Source: Siminovitchia thermophila
Lineage (GTDB): Bacteria; Bacillota; Bacilli; Bacillales; Bacillaceae_C
Length of the DNA stretch: 64,000 nucleotides
NCBI RefSeq assembly: GCF_016909185.1
Contig: NZ_JAFBFH010000012.1
Location: 1 to 64,000, forward strand
Reading direction: 5' to 3'
Shown here: positions 17,196-25,534 of the stretch, piece after piece
Position numbering within the stretch: the stretch's first letter is position 1
Layout of the letters: each line of letters begins with the position of its first letter
Notes under the pieces: generated by a model
Databases searched by the model: none
What the model was told of the DNA's origin: nothing
What the model saw: the letters and a program-made list of their open reading frames with translations, nothing else
Translations under genes and position numbers: made by a program

Positions 17196-17765
17196 ATGCA
17201 GAAAGAACATTTCTCAATGAAGGAAGCGATGATTTTCAGCCAACGGATGGCACAACTGAGCAAGGCGTTATGGAAAGCGATAGAAAAGGACTGGCAAAAC
17301 TGGATCAAGCCATACAATTTGAATATTAACGAACATCATATTTTATGGATTTCCTACCATTTGAAACAAGCATCTATTTCTGATATCGCCAAGTTTGGTG
17401 TGATGCATGTATCCACTGCATTTAATTTCTCGAAAAAGCTTGAAAAGCGAGGGTATCTCCAATTTTCCAAAACGGAAGATGACAAACGGAATACGTATAT
17501 AAGGCTGACGAAAAAAGGAGAGCATTTACTGCTGGATTTAATGGAATGCTATGAGCCTCATAAAAGCATGATTGTCCAAGGAGCATTGCCGCTACAAGAC
17601 CTGTATGGAAAGTTTCCGGAAGCACCAGAAATCATGGTAATGGTACGTAAAATATATGGCGATGACTTTATGGAAATTTTTGAAAAATCATTCAACAATC
17701 TCGAATCCGACTTTACAGAAGACGGACTGGCCATTCATAAAACAAAGGTTGACAATGCGGTTTAG
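17196..17765 (+). CDS. scoC: Transition-state regulator ScoC (Hpr), MarR family
   Basis: 189-residue MarR-type winged-helix repressor. The segment [22 protein letters not shown] and the DNA-binding part ([20 protein letters not shown]...) are nearly those of B. subtilis ScoC/Hpr, which represses exoprotease, oligopeptide uptake and sporulation genes in late growth. The start is ATG 17196 after GCGAGGGA; the longer open frame from 17124 has no ribosome site and overlaps terminator-like sequence. It converges with yhaI at a 6-nt gap. Confidence 0.93.
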   Translation: MQKEHFSMKEAMIFSQRMAQLSKALWKAIEKDWQNWIKPYNLNINEHHILWISYHLKQASISDIAKFGVMHVSTAFNFSKKLEKRGYLQFSKTEDDKRNTYIRLTKKGEHLLLDLMECYEPHKSMIVQGALPLQDLYGKFPEAPEIMVMVRKIYGDDFMEIFEKSFNNLESDFTEDGLAIHKTKVDNAV

Positions 17766-17771
17766 CGCACA

Positions 17772-18110
17772 CTAATCCATATTTTGCAGCAATTTATTCA
17801 TCAGTTCCACATATATGCCTTGCTTTATGCATGCGGTAATGGTTTCTTTTAGCGATAATTTTTTATTCAATCTTGTTGTAAATTCTTGAAAAAGCGGAGT
17901 GTAATAAACAAAATGATCCGCTTTTAGTTTTTTTAAATCTTTGTTAAGCTTTTCACAAAGTTCCAGGAAGCCCTCTACCTCCTGTTCAGATAAATTATAT
18001 TTTATGACAAGAAGGTCGAAAGCTTTGTCCGTATGCTGGATCATTCCCAACAGCAACCTTTGGTGATATTCCAACTTTTCCACCCTCGCCTTCATCTCTC
18101 CCATATCCAT
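17772..18110 (-). CDS. yhaI: DUF1878 family protein YhaI
   Basis: 112-residue helical, charged cytosolic protein of the YhaI/DUF1878 family; function unknown. The N-terminus has a short coiled-coil-like stretch (KARVEKLEYHQRLLLGM). Start ATG 18110 preceded by GGGGGGAAGG; an in-frame ATG at 18128 overlaps the ribosome site. Convergent with scoC, as in B. subtilis. Confidence 0.8.
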   Translation of the reverse strand: MDMGEMKARVEKLEYHQRLLLGMIQHTDKAFDLLVIKYNLSEQEVEGFLELCEKLNKDLKKLKADHFVYYTPLFQEFTTRLNKKLSLKETITACIKQGIYVELMNKLLQNMD

Positions 18111-18238
18111 GTTTTCCCTTCCCCCCATCGACTCTATATCTTTGTTTTACATTAAGGAAAAAGCATATTGCAATTCAGCATTTTTCATCGTAAAGTATGG
18201 AAAGTAACCGATTTTCAAACCACTGGAGGCTGTCCATT

Positions 18239-18781
18239 ATGCATTGTTGGAAAACATATTATTTAAATCGCAAGTACGATTTTTTTCGGCGTTTTTTTAT
18301 TTCTTCTATTGTTACTCTGCTTGTTTTTATTATATTTTATGTAACAATGCAATCCTTTATGGACCGTCAATTTAACGATGATTACGTGTTTGCTTTTATA
18401 TTGGCAACCATTCTTCTATACCCGCTTCATAAATTATGCCACCTGCTGCCAATCATTCCATATTATCAGTATATGAAGTGGGAAATCGAGTTTTTTTATC
18501 TATTGCCAGTTATTAAAATGAAAGTGGAATATCCCATTCCAAAAAAAAGGTTTCTCTTTGCACTTATTTTACCATTTTTACTGATCAACGCGGTACTAAT
18601 CACATTCCTATTTCTTTTTCCGAAATATGGACATTACATCGCTATTTTATTTTCTTTACACAGCGGTATGTCCACGTTTGATTTTATTTATATAAGAGCG
18701 CTGTTTTCTTCACCCAAAAATACACTCGTTGAGGAAAATGAAGACGGCTACGACCTCCTTGTGGAAGACGAAGAGGACTAA
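18239..18781 (+). CDS. DUF3267-like membrane protein (YhaJ-like)
   Basis: 180 residues with four predicted membrane helices. It resembles the DUF3267 putative zincin family; the place of the metal motif HExxH reads HKLCH (in LYPLHKLCHLLPI), so the usual catalytic glutamate is missing. A tail of acidic residues ends the protein. Start ATG 18239 after TGGAGG. It lies in the scoC-prsA interval, where B. subtilis has yhaJ. Activity as a protease is doubtful from this sequence. Confidence 0.65.
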   Translation: MHCWKTYYLNRKYDFFRRFFISSIVTLLVFIIFYVTMQSFMDRQFNDDYVFAFILATILLYPLHKLCHLLPIIPYYQYMKWEIEFFYLLPVIKMKVEYPIPKKRFLFALILPFLLINAVLITFLFLFPKYGHYIAILFSLHSGMSTFDFIYIRALFSSPKNTLVEENEDGYDLLVEDEED

Positions 18782-18868
18782 TTCACAAGCAATTTCAACA
18801 TGGCACTGTTATTTTGTTATAAAATTTGCTATCCTTTCTTTATGAGGCAGTGAGGGGGAGGATCATTC

Positions 18869-19048
18869 TTGGTTTCTTTTTTTATTGTGTATGCAGTTAT
18901 CATATTATATGTTTTTAATAATTTAACTTACTCCCTCTGTATCCAGAGAGAGATTCCCGAAGAGCGCCATCCCAAAATTTTTCGAACGATCAATATTTTA
19001 ATTACGATATTGCTATTTTCGTCATATATTGAAATTTTGTTTACGTAA
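18869..19048 (+). CDS. Small two-helix membrane protein
   Basis: 59 residues from TTG 18869 with GGGGGAGG about 7 nt upstream (MVSFFIVYAVIILYVF...). Hydrophobic helices at about 3-16 and 43-58 surround a charged segment (QREIPEERHPK). A terminator stands 35 nt downstream. The family is not recognised, but ribosome site and terminator support a real gene. Confidence 0.55.
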   Translation: MVSFFIVYAVIILYVFNNLTYSLCIQREIPEERHPKIFRTINILITILLFSSYIEILFT

Positions 19049-19080
19049 ATGCCGGGCTGGTTTAAAGATTGGATAAAAAG

Positions 19081-19112
19081 AAGGACGGGATGTTGGAATC
19101 CCGCCTTTTTTG
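19081..19112 (+). terminator. Terminator after the 59-residue membrane protein
   Basis: Stem GGCGGGAT-type GGACGGGAT/ATCCCGCC with tail TTTTTT. Confidence 0.75.
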
Positions 19113-19137
19113 GCCTATATAAACCGTTATTGGCTTC

Positions 19138-19230
19138 TTAGTAGCCCCAAGCGGCACCAACGATTACTAACAAAATGAACAAAACGACGATCAGGGCAAA
19201 GCCGCCGCCGTATCCAACTCCTGCGCCCAC
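19138..19230 (-). CDS. YjcZ family sporulation miniprotein (copy 1)
   Basis: 30 residues: GAGVGYGGGF head then [19 protein letters not shown], a single membrane helix with a Gly-rich, aromatic start. This is the YjcZ/YosY-type layout. Start GTG 19230 after GAGGAGGTG. Such proteins are made in the mother cell or spore in B. subtilis relatives; function unknown. A paralogue follows 87 nt upstream (19317-19403). Confidence 0.8.
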   Translation of the reverse strand: MGAGVGYGGGFALIVVLFILLVIVGAAWGY

Positions 19231-19316
19231 TTTCTACACCTCCTCTATACCATTCACCATTCATCATATTCCCTTATCAGTTTATTGATCAGGTAATTAG
19301 CCCACTTTTCAGCAAA

Positions 19317-19403
19317 TTACCAAACAAATGCCGCCCCAACGATCACCAGCAAAATAAACAACACAACGATCAAGGAAAAGCCGCCGCCACGAAAGCCGCC
19401 CAT
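19317..19403 (-). CDS. YjcZ family sporulation miniprotein (copy 2)
   Basis: 28 residues: MGGFRGGGF then [19 protein letters not shown]. Start ATG 19403 after GGAGGTC. Tandem with copy 1 and on the same strand, so a recent duplication is likely. Confidence 0.8.
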   Translation of the reverse strand: MGGFRGGGFSLIVVLFILLVIVGAAFVW

Positions 19404-19578
19404 TCTTCATGACCTCCTTTACTCACTTACAGCATATGCCATGCAGGGCTATTTGGCTGATACAAACGCCCAATTTGCTTCGATTTTATGGAAACTGTTT
19501 TTTTCTGTAATCATCTATGATATAGTAAGTTTTGTGGAATTTCTCCAAAAAGGATAACATTACAGGGAGTTGGCTTAT

Positions 19579-20499
19579 ATGAAAAAATGGGTAGTTACCC
19601 TTACGATGGCGGCAGGAATCGTCGGTTTAGCAGGTTGCGGCGGCCAAAACAGTGATACAGTAGCAAAAACGAGTGCCGGTAATGTAACAAAAGATGAGCT
19701 TTATGAAGCAATGAAAGGAAAAGCCGGTGAACAGGCCCTTCAGCAGCTCGTATTTGAAAAAGTTCTTTCCAAGGAATATAAAGTATCGGATAAAGAAGTT
19801 GATAAAAAAATGGACGAGCTAAAAGAGCAGCTCGGACCCCAATTTGAAATGGCGCTGGCTCAAAGCGGTTTTAAAGATGAAGATGATTTCCGCGAGTCTC
19901 TCAAAGTAAATCTGCTGCAAGAAAAAGCCGCGGTAAAAGACGTTAAAGTTTCTGAAAAAGAAGTAAAAGAATATTACGATAACAAACAAAAAGAACTCGA
20001 AGTTCGCCACATTTTAGTGGAGGACGAAAAAACCGCGAAAGATGTGAAAGCAAAGCTTGATCAGGGCGGAGACTTCGCGGCACTCGCAAAAGAGCATTCT
20101 GTCGATACGGCCGCCAATGAACAGGGTGGAAGCCTTGGGACAATTACCATTGATACTCCACAGATGGATCAGACATTTATAAAAGAAGCATTCAAATTAA
20201 AGAAAGATCAAATCAGCAACCCTGTGCAAACACAATTTGGCTGGCATATCATTCAAGTAACGAATATTAAAGAGAAACCAAAAAAGGATGTTAAACCATT
20301 CGATGAAGTCAAGGATGATTATGCCCATGAATTAAAAGTGGCCAAGCTTGACCCTGAGACCATGCAAGAAGCTTTAACGAAAGAACTGAAAAAAGCAGAT
20401 ATCAAAGTAAATGACAAAGATTTAAAAGAAACCTTTGATGCCATGTTAAATGACAAGCAGGATCAAGGCGACAATAAAAAAGAAGAAGAAAAAAAATAA
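19579..20499 (+). CDS. prsA: Foldase lipoprotein PrsA
   Basis: 306-residue peptidyl-prolyl isomerase lipoprotein that helps exported proteins fold on the outer face of the membrane. Lipobox GLAGC with Cys at 20. The parvulin (PpiC) domain covers about 130-225 (VRHILVEDEKTAKDV ... FGWHIIQV), flanked by charged helical N and C regions; the C-terminus is very rich in K/E. The start is ATG 19579 after GGGAG; an in-frame TTG at 19570 overlaps that site. It is essential in B. subtilis. The transcript ends in a long hairpin at the edge of a repeat element. Confidence 0.95.
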   Translation: MKKWVVTLTMAAGIVGLAGCGGQNSDTVAKTSAGNVTKDELYEAMKGKAGEQALQQLVFEKVLSKEYKVSDKEVDKKMDELKEQLGPQFEMALAQSGFKDEDDFRESLKVNLLQEKAAVKDVKVSEKEVKEYYDNKQKELEVRHILVEDEKTAKDVKAKLDQGGDFAALAKEHSVDTAANEQGGSLGTITIDTPQMDQTFIKEAFKLKKDQISNPVQTQFGWHIIQVTNIKEKPKKDVKPFDEVKDDYAHELKVAKLDPETMQEALTKELKKADIKVNDKDLKETFDAMLNDKQDQGDNKKEEEKK

Positions 20500-20502
20500 C
20501 GC

Positions 20503-21000
20503 GAGTCTGAGACAGAACACTGTAAAAATGAGTGAACCGCGTGAAATCAAGTTTGAAAACCTTGATTTCACGCGGTTTTATTATCACGATTTTTACGAAT
20601 ATCAATCAGCTTTCAACTTATGTCCACTCCCCTATTTGTGTAAAAAAATCCCTCTCATCGCTACGTCAACATATTTCGCTTTCCGCAGGTCTCTTCAGCT
20701 TCCACGGAAAGCGAAGGTCGCTTTCCTGCGGGATCTTCAGCTCGAGCTATTCCCGCATATGTTGACTACGCTAAAAGCTTGCGTATGATACACTGGGACA
20801 ATTGATCCCGCATGTAAGGTGCCGTAAGACTCCCACTAAATCTTGAGTGAATACAAAAAGTCTAAGTGTGAGAAACGGCACCTACATGCCCGATTGGTTC
20901 AACTAACATTCAGTAGGAGATAGAAGAAAACGCCTACTGAATGAAGTTTCACTTTATTGTTCGTTTTTTCATCAGCTGACTTAGTTGTGTCACAGACTCT
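20503..21000 (-). repeat. Dispersed MITE-like structured repeat, copy B
   Basis: About 500 bp. The ends are clear inverted repeats: left GAGTCTGAGACAGAACAC, right (reverse complement) GAGTCTGTGACACAACTA, 14 of 18 matching. Inside, on the minus strand, are the hairpin 1 arms (CATTCAGTAGG/CCTACTGAATG-like), GTTGAACCAATCGGGC, the long stem (AGGTGCCGT/ACGGCACC) and the GC-rich TCTTCAGCTCGAGC block. The end next to prsA carries a different hairpin from copies A and E (see the terminator entry). It lies between convergent prsA and yhaL. Confidence 0.85.
20535..20583 (+). terminator. prsA terminator inside the end of repeat copy B
   Basis: AACCGCGTGAAATCAAG pairs with CTTGATTTCACGCGGTT, a 17-bp stem followed by TTATTAT. 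It stands where copies A and E have the CCGAACAAT hairpin. Confidence 0.8.
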
Positions 21001-21028
21001 TTCTATTTTTCATATAAAGCAAAACGCC

Positions 21029-21220
21029 TTAAGCATTTTCCGCTTCGTTTACTTCCTTTCTTCGCTCTTTCTCTTCTTCCATTCTCTTCATAAATACTTC
21101 TCCTTCTTTTTCAATCCATTCTTGCTCCACTTCCCGGTCTTCTCGGGCCGTTTTCACGGCCATAAACGCGCTGACAAAGATTCCTGCAATAACGAAGTAT
21201 ATCCAAATAGGCAGAGACAT
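21029..21220 (-). CDS. yhaL: Sporulation protein YhaL
   Basis: 63 residues: one N-terminal membrane helix (PIWIYFVIAGIFVSAFM) and a highly charged helical tail (EEEKERRKE). This is the YhaL layout known next to prsA and yhaM in B. subtilis, where it is needed for efficient sporulation. Start ATG 21220, 6 nt after AAAGGAG; the ATG at 21229 overlaps that site. The 320 bp between it and yhaM hold the yhaM terminator and a weak minus-strand hairpin with a run of nine Ts near 21275, nothing else recognised. Confidence 0.85.
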   Translation of the reverse strand: MSLPIWIYFVIAGIFVSAFMAVKTAREDREVEQEWIEKEGEVFMKRMEEEKERRKEVNEAENA

Positions 21221-21491
21221 GTGTGACATCTCCTTTCATAAGCTTGTCCGTTTGTTTTCATCATATGCCGGGATCAAAAAAAAATGCCTCTTAACAAGAG
21301 AAACTATCAGATGAAAAGGATGCATACGCTTAACTTTACTTGCGTGATCATTCGCAGGAAAAAACAAAGTGAATACATAGGAAAGCGACACTCCAAATAA
21401 AAACCCGTGTCTATATTCAAATGAAAATAACACTCATAAAACCCGCGCCAATATTTATATGAAATCGTTACCATCTTATTTCAAAATAAAA

Positions 21492-21517
21492 CTTGTAGAG
21501 AAATGATTCCCTACAAG
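21492..21517 (-). terminator. Terminator of the yhaONM operon
   Basis: Minus strand stem CTTGTAGGGAA/TTCTCTACAAG followed by TTTTATTTT. Confidence 0.75.
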
Positions 21518-21543
21518 CTGAATGACTTTAAATGAAAAAGCCA

Positions 21544-22488
21544 TTATGAATGGAATGTCGGCTTGTAAAACGAGCGATTGTCCAGAGGAAATATTTTTTC
21601 TGTATATTCCCCGGGTTTTACCCGTTTTAAGGCGCGATCTAACATATTCATTTTTGCATCCAAGTTATCAATCAAATGTAATATTTCCGCTTCTTTGATC
21701 ATTGGCTGCTTCGGACTTCCCCATTCCATTTTTCCGTGATGGCTTAAGACAAGGTGCTGAAGGACAACTATTTCCTCCCCTTGGATGCCCAACTCCTCAG
21801 CGGCTTTTCCAATCTCCTCCACCATGATTGTGATATGGCCGAGCAAGTTGCCTTCGATTGTATAAGCAGCCGCCACCGGGCCTGTCAATTCGATGACTTT
21901 GCCCAAGTCATGCAAAATAATTCCTGCATACAGCAAATCCCTGTCTAGAGACGGATATAATTCAGTGATCGACCTGGCAAGATCCAACATGGACACAACA
22001 TGGAAACCAAGTCCCGATACAAATTCATGATGATTTTTCGTAGCCGCCGGATATTCGAGAAACTGCTCATAATATTTGCGGAGCAGATGTCTCGTAATCC
22101 GTTGGATATTGGGATTTTTCATTTCAAATATATATTGTGTCACCTTGCTGGATATTTCTTCTTTTGACAATGGGGCTGTTTCCAGCAAATCTGCAACCGT
22201 TATTCCGTCTTGTGGAGCCGATCTTCTAATCTGCTTGATCTTTAATTGCATTCTTCCCCGATAATTATGGACTTCCCCCGCTACTCGCACGATTTTTCCC
22301 GGCTGGTATATCTTGACTTCATCATCAGAAGCATCCCATAACTTCGCTTCTATATCCCCCGATCGGTCCTGGAGGATAAGCGTAAGAAATGGTTTTCCGT
22401 TGCTCGCAATTCCCCTGACCGCATTTTTGATCAGTAGAAACATATCAACATGTTCGCCCACTTCATATTCCAATAGTTCTTTTAGCAT
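21544..22488 (-). CDS. yhaM: 3'-5' exoribonuclease YhaM
   Basis: 314 residues, the same length as B. subtilis YhaM, an OB-fold plus HD-domain nuclease that degrades single-stranded RNA and DNA from the 3' end. The OB fold (about 12-90) includes [19 protein letters not shown]; the HD pair is in ILHDLGKV (192-198), with further histidines in [12 protein letters not shown]. Start ATG 22488 after ATGGAGGCG; the in-frame start at 22515 lacks a ribosome site. Third gene of yhaO-yhaN-yhaM, 50 nt behind yhaN. Confidence 0.95.
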   Translation of the reverse strand: MLKELLEYEVGEHVDMFLLIKNAVRGIASNGKPFLTLILQDRSGDIEAKLWDASDDEVKIYQPGKIVRVAGEVHNYRGRMQLKIKQIRRSAPQDGITVADLLETAPLSKEEISSKVTQYIFEMKNPNIQRITRHLLRKYYEQFLEYPAATKNHHEFVSGLGFHVVSMLDLARSITELYPSLDRDLLYAGIILHDLGKVIELTGPVAAAYTIEGNLLGHITIMVEEIGKAAEELGIQGEEIVVLQHLVLSHHGKMEWGSPKQPMIKEAEILHLIDNLDAKMNMLDRALKRVKPGEYTEKIFPLDNRSFYKPTFHS

Positions 22489-22538
22489 CCAAACGCCTCC
22501 ATCCCCTTGTTCCAATCAAATTATACCATAACCCTTTC

Positions 22539-25520
22539 CTATTGAGCCCCGCTCAATTGAAATGATTGCTCATCAAGCTCCAAGACATGTTCTCCGGGAA
22601 GGTGTTCGATTACATGCGGATGACACGTAAACAACAATACTTGCGTGTTGGAACTAACTTGTTTGATCAACTGTAACACCCGCTGTGTCCGCTTTTGATC
22701 AAAATTGACAAATCCATCATCAATGAAAACCGGAAACGGGAGTTCTTCTCTCAGCACGTGAATCAGTCCCAAGCGAATCGCCGTATATAGCTGTTCACCC
22801 GTTCCTTTGCTCATTTCGATAGGTGTAAACACTGTCCGGTCTTTTCTTTCCACAAGCAGATTTCCATCCTCCCGCAAGAAAATGCGCCTGTATTCACCGC
22901 CTGTCAATATGGAGAAGCATTCCTCCGCTTTTTGTATTGCCTTTGGAAAGCGTTCTTCTTGATATTTTTGCAATGTTTTTTCAAGTATCGCTTTGGCGGC
23001 GGCAAGCTCTGTCCATTTTTTGGCGTCCTCGTTAAAAGTTGAGCGCAAATGATAAAAGTGATGGAGGTGCTCCGTATAAGTTCCTCCGTTTTCAAGGAAG
23101 CGGATCTCCTGAGTCAGAGCTGCAAGCTGATTGCGGTAGCGCTCCATCTTCTCCTCATCATTGTTAATAGAATCTTTTAATATGGCCATTTCACCTTTTA
23201 ACTCCCCGGCAGTTTGGAATTCAGGCACAAGCTGATCGGGATCAATCTGACTTGCTAACAGGTCGAGTCTTTGGCTTAATTTTTCTGTCTCATGAAACAA
23301 GTCCGCCTTTTTTCGAAATGCCTCTTCTGTTTCAACCCCCGCCGCTTCCAGTAATGTAGACATATGCGTTCTGATTTCTTTCTGCTCATTTTCATAAAAC
23401 AGCGCATCCGTTTGTAAATTTTGCAGCTTTTTCTTCAATTCCTGGAATACAATTTGTTTTTTACGTTCCTTATCGAGTAATTCTTTGATCGTAAAAACAG
23501 CTTCAGAGGGATCTGTTACTCGTATATCAAGCGCGCTCAAAAAAGTCTTTATACCGGTATGCCATTCTTCCTGTTTTCGGGATAACATACGCCATTGTTT
23601 CTTTAGATCATGTATACGCTCTTTCGTCTCCTGCAGTCGTTTCAAGAGTTGAAACGCGTCTTCCAGCTTCAAATTATGGAAACTTTCGTGAAGCCCGAAC
23701 GCTTTTTTAATCTCATTCAGCTCTTTTTGATTGGCCGACATCGCTGTCCTTATCGTTTCGTACTGGTCCTTTACTTGGTCCACTTTCTCCCGTTGCTGTT
23801 CTAATTGATGATAAGCCTGCTTCCACTCCTCACGAAGCTGGAGTTGCCTTTCAAATCGTGAGAAAAGATCCGTTCGTCCGTCGAATTTTGCAATGGTCTC
23901 CTCCATTGTTTTTAATTGCTCTTTCTTTATGCGGATGCTTTCATCGTATAACCCATCATTATTTCTCTTCCAAGACAGCATCATAACCGAATACAAGATG
24001 GCAGCGATGGAAAACAGTGCAAATATCCATTGGTTGGAAAAAAAGCTCCATATAAAAACAAAAGCAAACAGTGAAACAAACAGGCCGTTTATAATAAAGC
24101 TCTGTTTTCTTTTTTGTGCCCTTACCCGCTCTTCACGGCTTTTTTGCTCAAGAAGGCGTTCAATCTCCCTTTCCAAAGTCCGCTTTTCTTGTTCGGCCGA
24201 CTGGACAGAAGCGTGCATGTCATACTGTTTTTTCCACTTTTGAAATGTTTCTTCATCGATCAGGTTGTGTTCAATGTCCTTACACGTTTCCTCACATTTT
24301 TTCAGCAGCACTAGCTCATTGTTCAACATGTCATCCATGTCGCTTATTTTTCCTTCCAAACGGACATATTGTCGAACCTGTTCCTTCAATTTCGCTTTCA
24401 TGTCCATTCCCAAGTTGAATTCATGCATGGCGGAAAAAATATGCTCGGACAAATTCAATTCCTTCAAAATATAGGCCGTTTCTTTTTCATAATCCTCTAT
24501 TTCTTTAGCAATCAAGGAAATTTTTTCGTCTGCTTGCTCATATGAGGGCCATCCCTGTACAAGCAACTCAGCCCGGCTTTGTTGAAACCCCGGCATTGGC
24601 GCGTGCGCCTCCAGCTCCTCCTTTGTTTCCGCCCATTTTTGTTTGGCTGTTGCCAAAGCACTGCTCACGTGAATCAGTTGATCTTTATATTTTTCAAGCC
24701 TGGCAATCCCTTCTGCCGGAAAATCGACAGGACCCACTTGTTCAAGCCGGCTTTTGATCTGTTCGGCCTCCATGATGAGCGGCCAGGACTTATACAAGTT
24801 CTCATAGTTTCTTAGCTGTTCCTTTTTCAAACGCAGTAACTCTTCAAGTTCCCTCATGGCTTGTTTTACAGACTCTTTCTTTTGGAGCAACGTTTCATAT
24901 TGTGCGTTTTCTTGCCTGGCATGTTTAAGAAGCTGTTCCTGCTCACGGAGCTTTTTCATTTGGACATTCATCCGGGGTTTGCGTCCGCCTGGTTTAAAAA
25001 GATCATGCATGTTTTTTTGCAGATGCTGTTCCGCTTGGAGTAATAAGTCTGTTCCCACTGTTCCGGCAGCGATTAAATACTTGGCGATATCCTCTTCTTT
25101 TAATCGGTGGATTTGCTGCAATCCTTCGAGGCGAAAAGAAAAAATACTTTCAAACATCTGCCTGTCCATTCCGTTTAAAAGTTCGCGTAAAAATGCTTCA
25201 TCTTTGATCGTTCCGTCTTCCAACACAATTGTTACATCTCCCGCAGCCTTTCCCCTTACTCGTTCGATGACGACTTCACCAAATTTACCGGTTGCCATGA
25301 CCAATTTACCGCCATAAGAAGAGCCGGTTTTCGGTTCATATCTTGGCTGAGATGTCTGTTGTTTGCCTGGAAATCCGAATAACATGCTTTGGATAAACGA
25401 CATGATCGTCGATTTGCCCGCTTCATTCTCACCGTAAAAAGTTTGGAAATCCCCCATGTTTTTAATATGGAGATCGTTAAATTTACCATATCCGTATATG
25501 TAAATTTCTATAAGCCGCAA
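22539..25520 (-). CDS. yhaN: SbcC/Rad50-like AAA ATPase YhaN
   Basis: 993-residue SMC-like ATPase. Walker A GENEAGKST (30-38) and the C-terminal signature EMSKGTGEQLYTAIRLG with Walker B PVFIDDGFVNFD form a split ATPase head; between lie long coiled coils (e.g. around 180-250, 420-460, 560-620). Two hydrophobic helices sit in the middle (near 470-510), which suggests a membrane-attached hinge instead of a zinc hook. It pairs with the nuclease YhaO, like Rad50-Mre11. Start TTG 25520 after AAGGGGGGAG, 14 nt behind yhaO. Role in DNA repair is inferred from family; B. subtilis YhaN is 963 residues. Confidence 0.9.
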   Translation of the reverse strand: MRLIEIYIYGYGKFNDLHIKNMGDFQTFYGENEAGKSTIMSFIQSMLFGFPGKQQTSQPRYEPKTGSSYGGKLVMATGKFGEVVIERVRGKAAGDVTIVLEDGTIKDEAFLRELLNGMDRQMFESIFSFRLEGLQQIHRLKEEDIAKYLIAAGTVGTDLLLQAEQHLQKNMHDLFKPGGRKPRMNVQMKKLREQEQLLKHARQENAQYETLLQKKESVKQAMRELEELLRLKKEQLRNYENLYKSWPLIMEAEQIKSRLEQVGPVDFPAEGIARLEKYKDQLIHVSSALATAKQKWAETKEELEAHAPMPGFQQSRAELLVQGWPSYEQADEKISLIAKEIEDYEKETAYILKELNLSEHIFSAMHEFNLGMDMKAKLKEQVRQYVRLEGKISDMDDMLNNELVLLKKCEETCKDIEHNLIDEETFQKWKKQYDMHASVQSAEQEKRTLEREIERLLEQKSREERVRAQKRKQSFIINGLFVSLFAFVFIWSFFSNQWIFALFSIAAILYSVMMLSWKRNNDGLYDESIRIKKEQLKTMEETIAKFDGRTDLFSRFERQLQLREEWKQAYHQLEQQREKVDQVKDQYETIRTAMSANQKELNEIKKAFGLHESFHNLKLEDAFQLLKRLQETKERIHDLKKQWRMLSRKQEEWHTGIKTFLSALDIRVTDPSEAVFTIKELLDKERKKQIVFQELKKKLQNLQTDALFYENEQKEIRTHMSTLLEAAGVETEEAFRKKADLFHETEKLSQRLDLLASQIDPDQLVPEFQTAGELKGEMAILKDSINNDEEKMERYRNQLAALTQEIRFLENGGTYTEHLHHFYHLRSTFNEDAKKWTELAAAKAILEKTLQKYQEERFPKAIQKAEECFSILTGGEYRRIFLREDGNLLVERKDRTVFTPIEMSKGTGEQLYTAIRLGLIHVLREELPFPVFIDDGFVNFDQKRTQRVLQLIKQVSSNTQVLLFTCHPHVIEHLPGEHVLELDEQSFQLSGAQ

Positions 25521-25534
25521 TGATTCTCCCCCCT

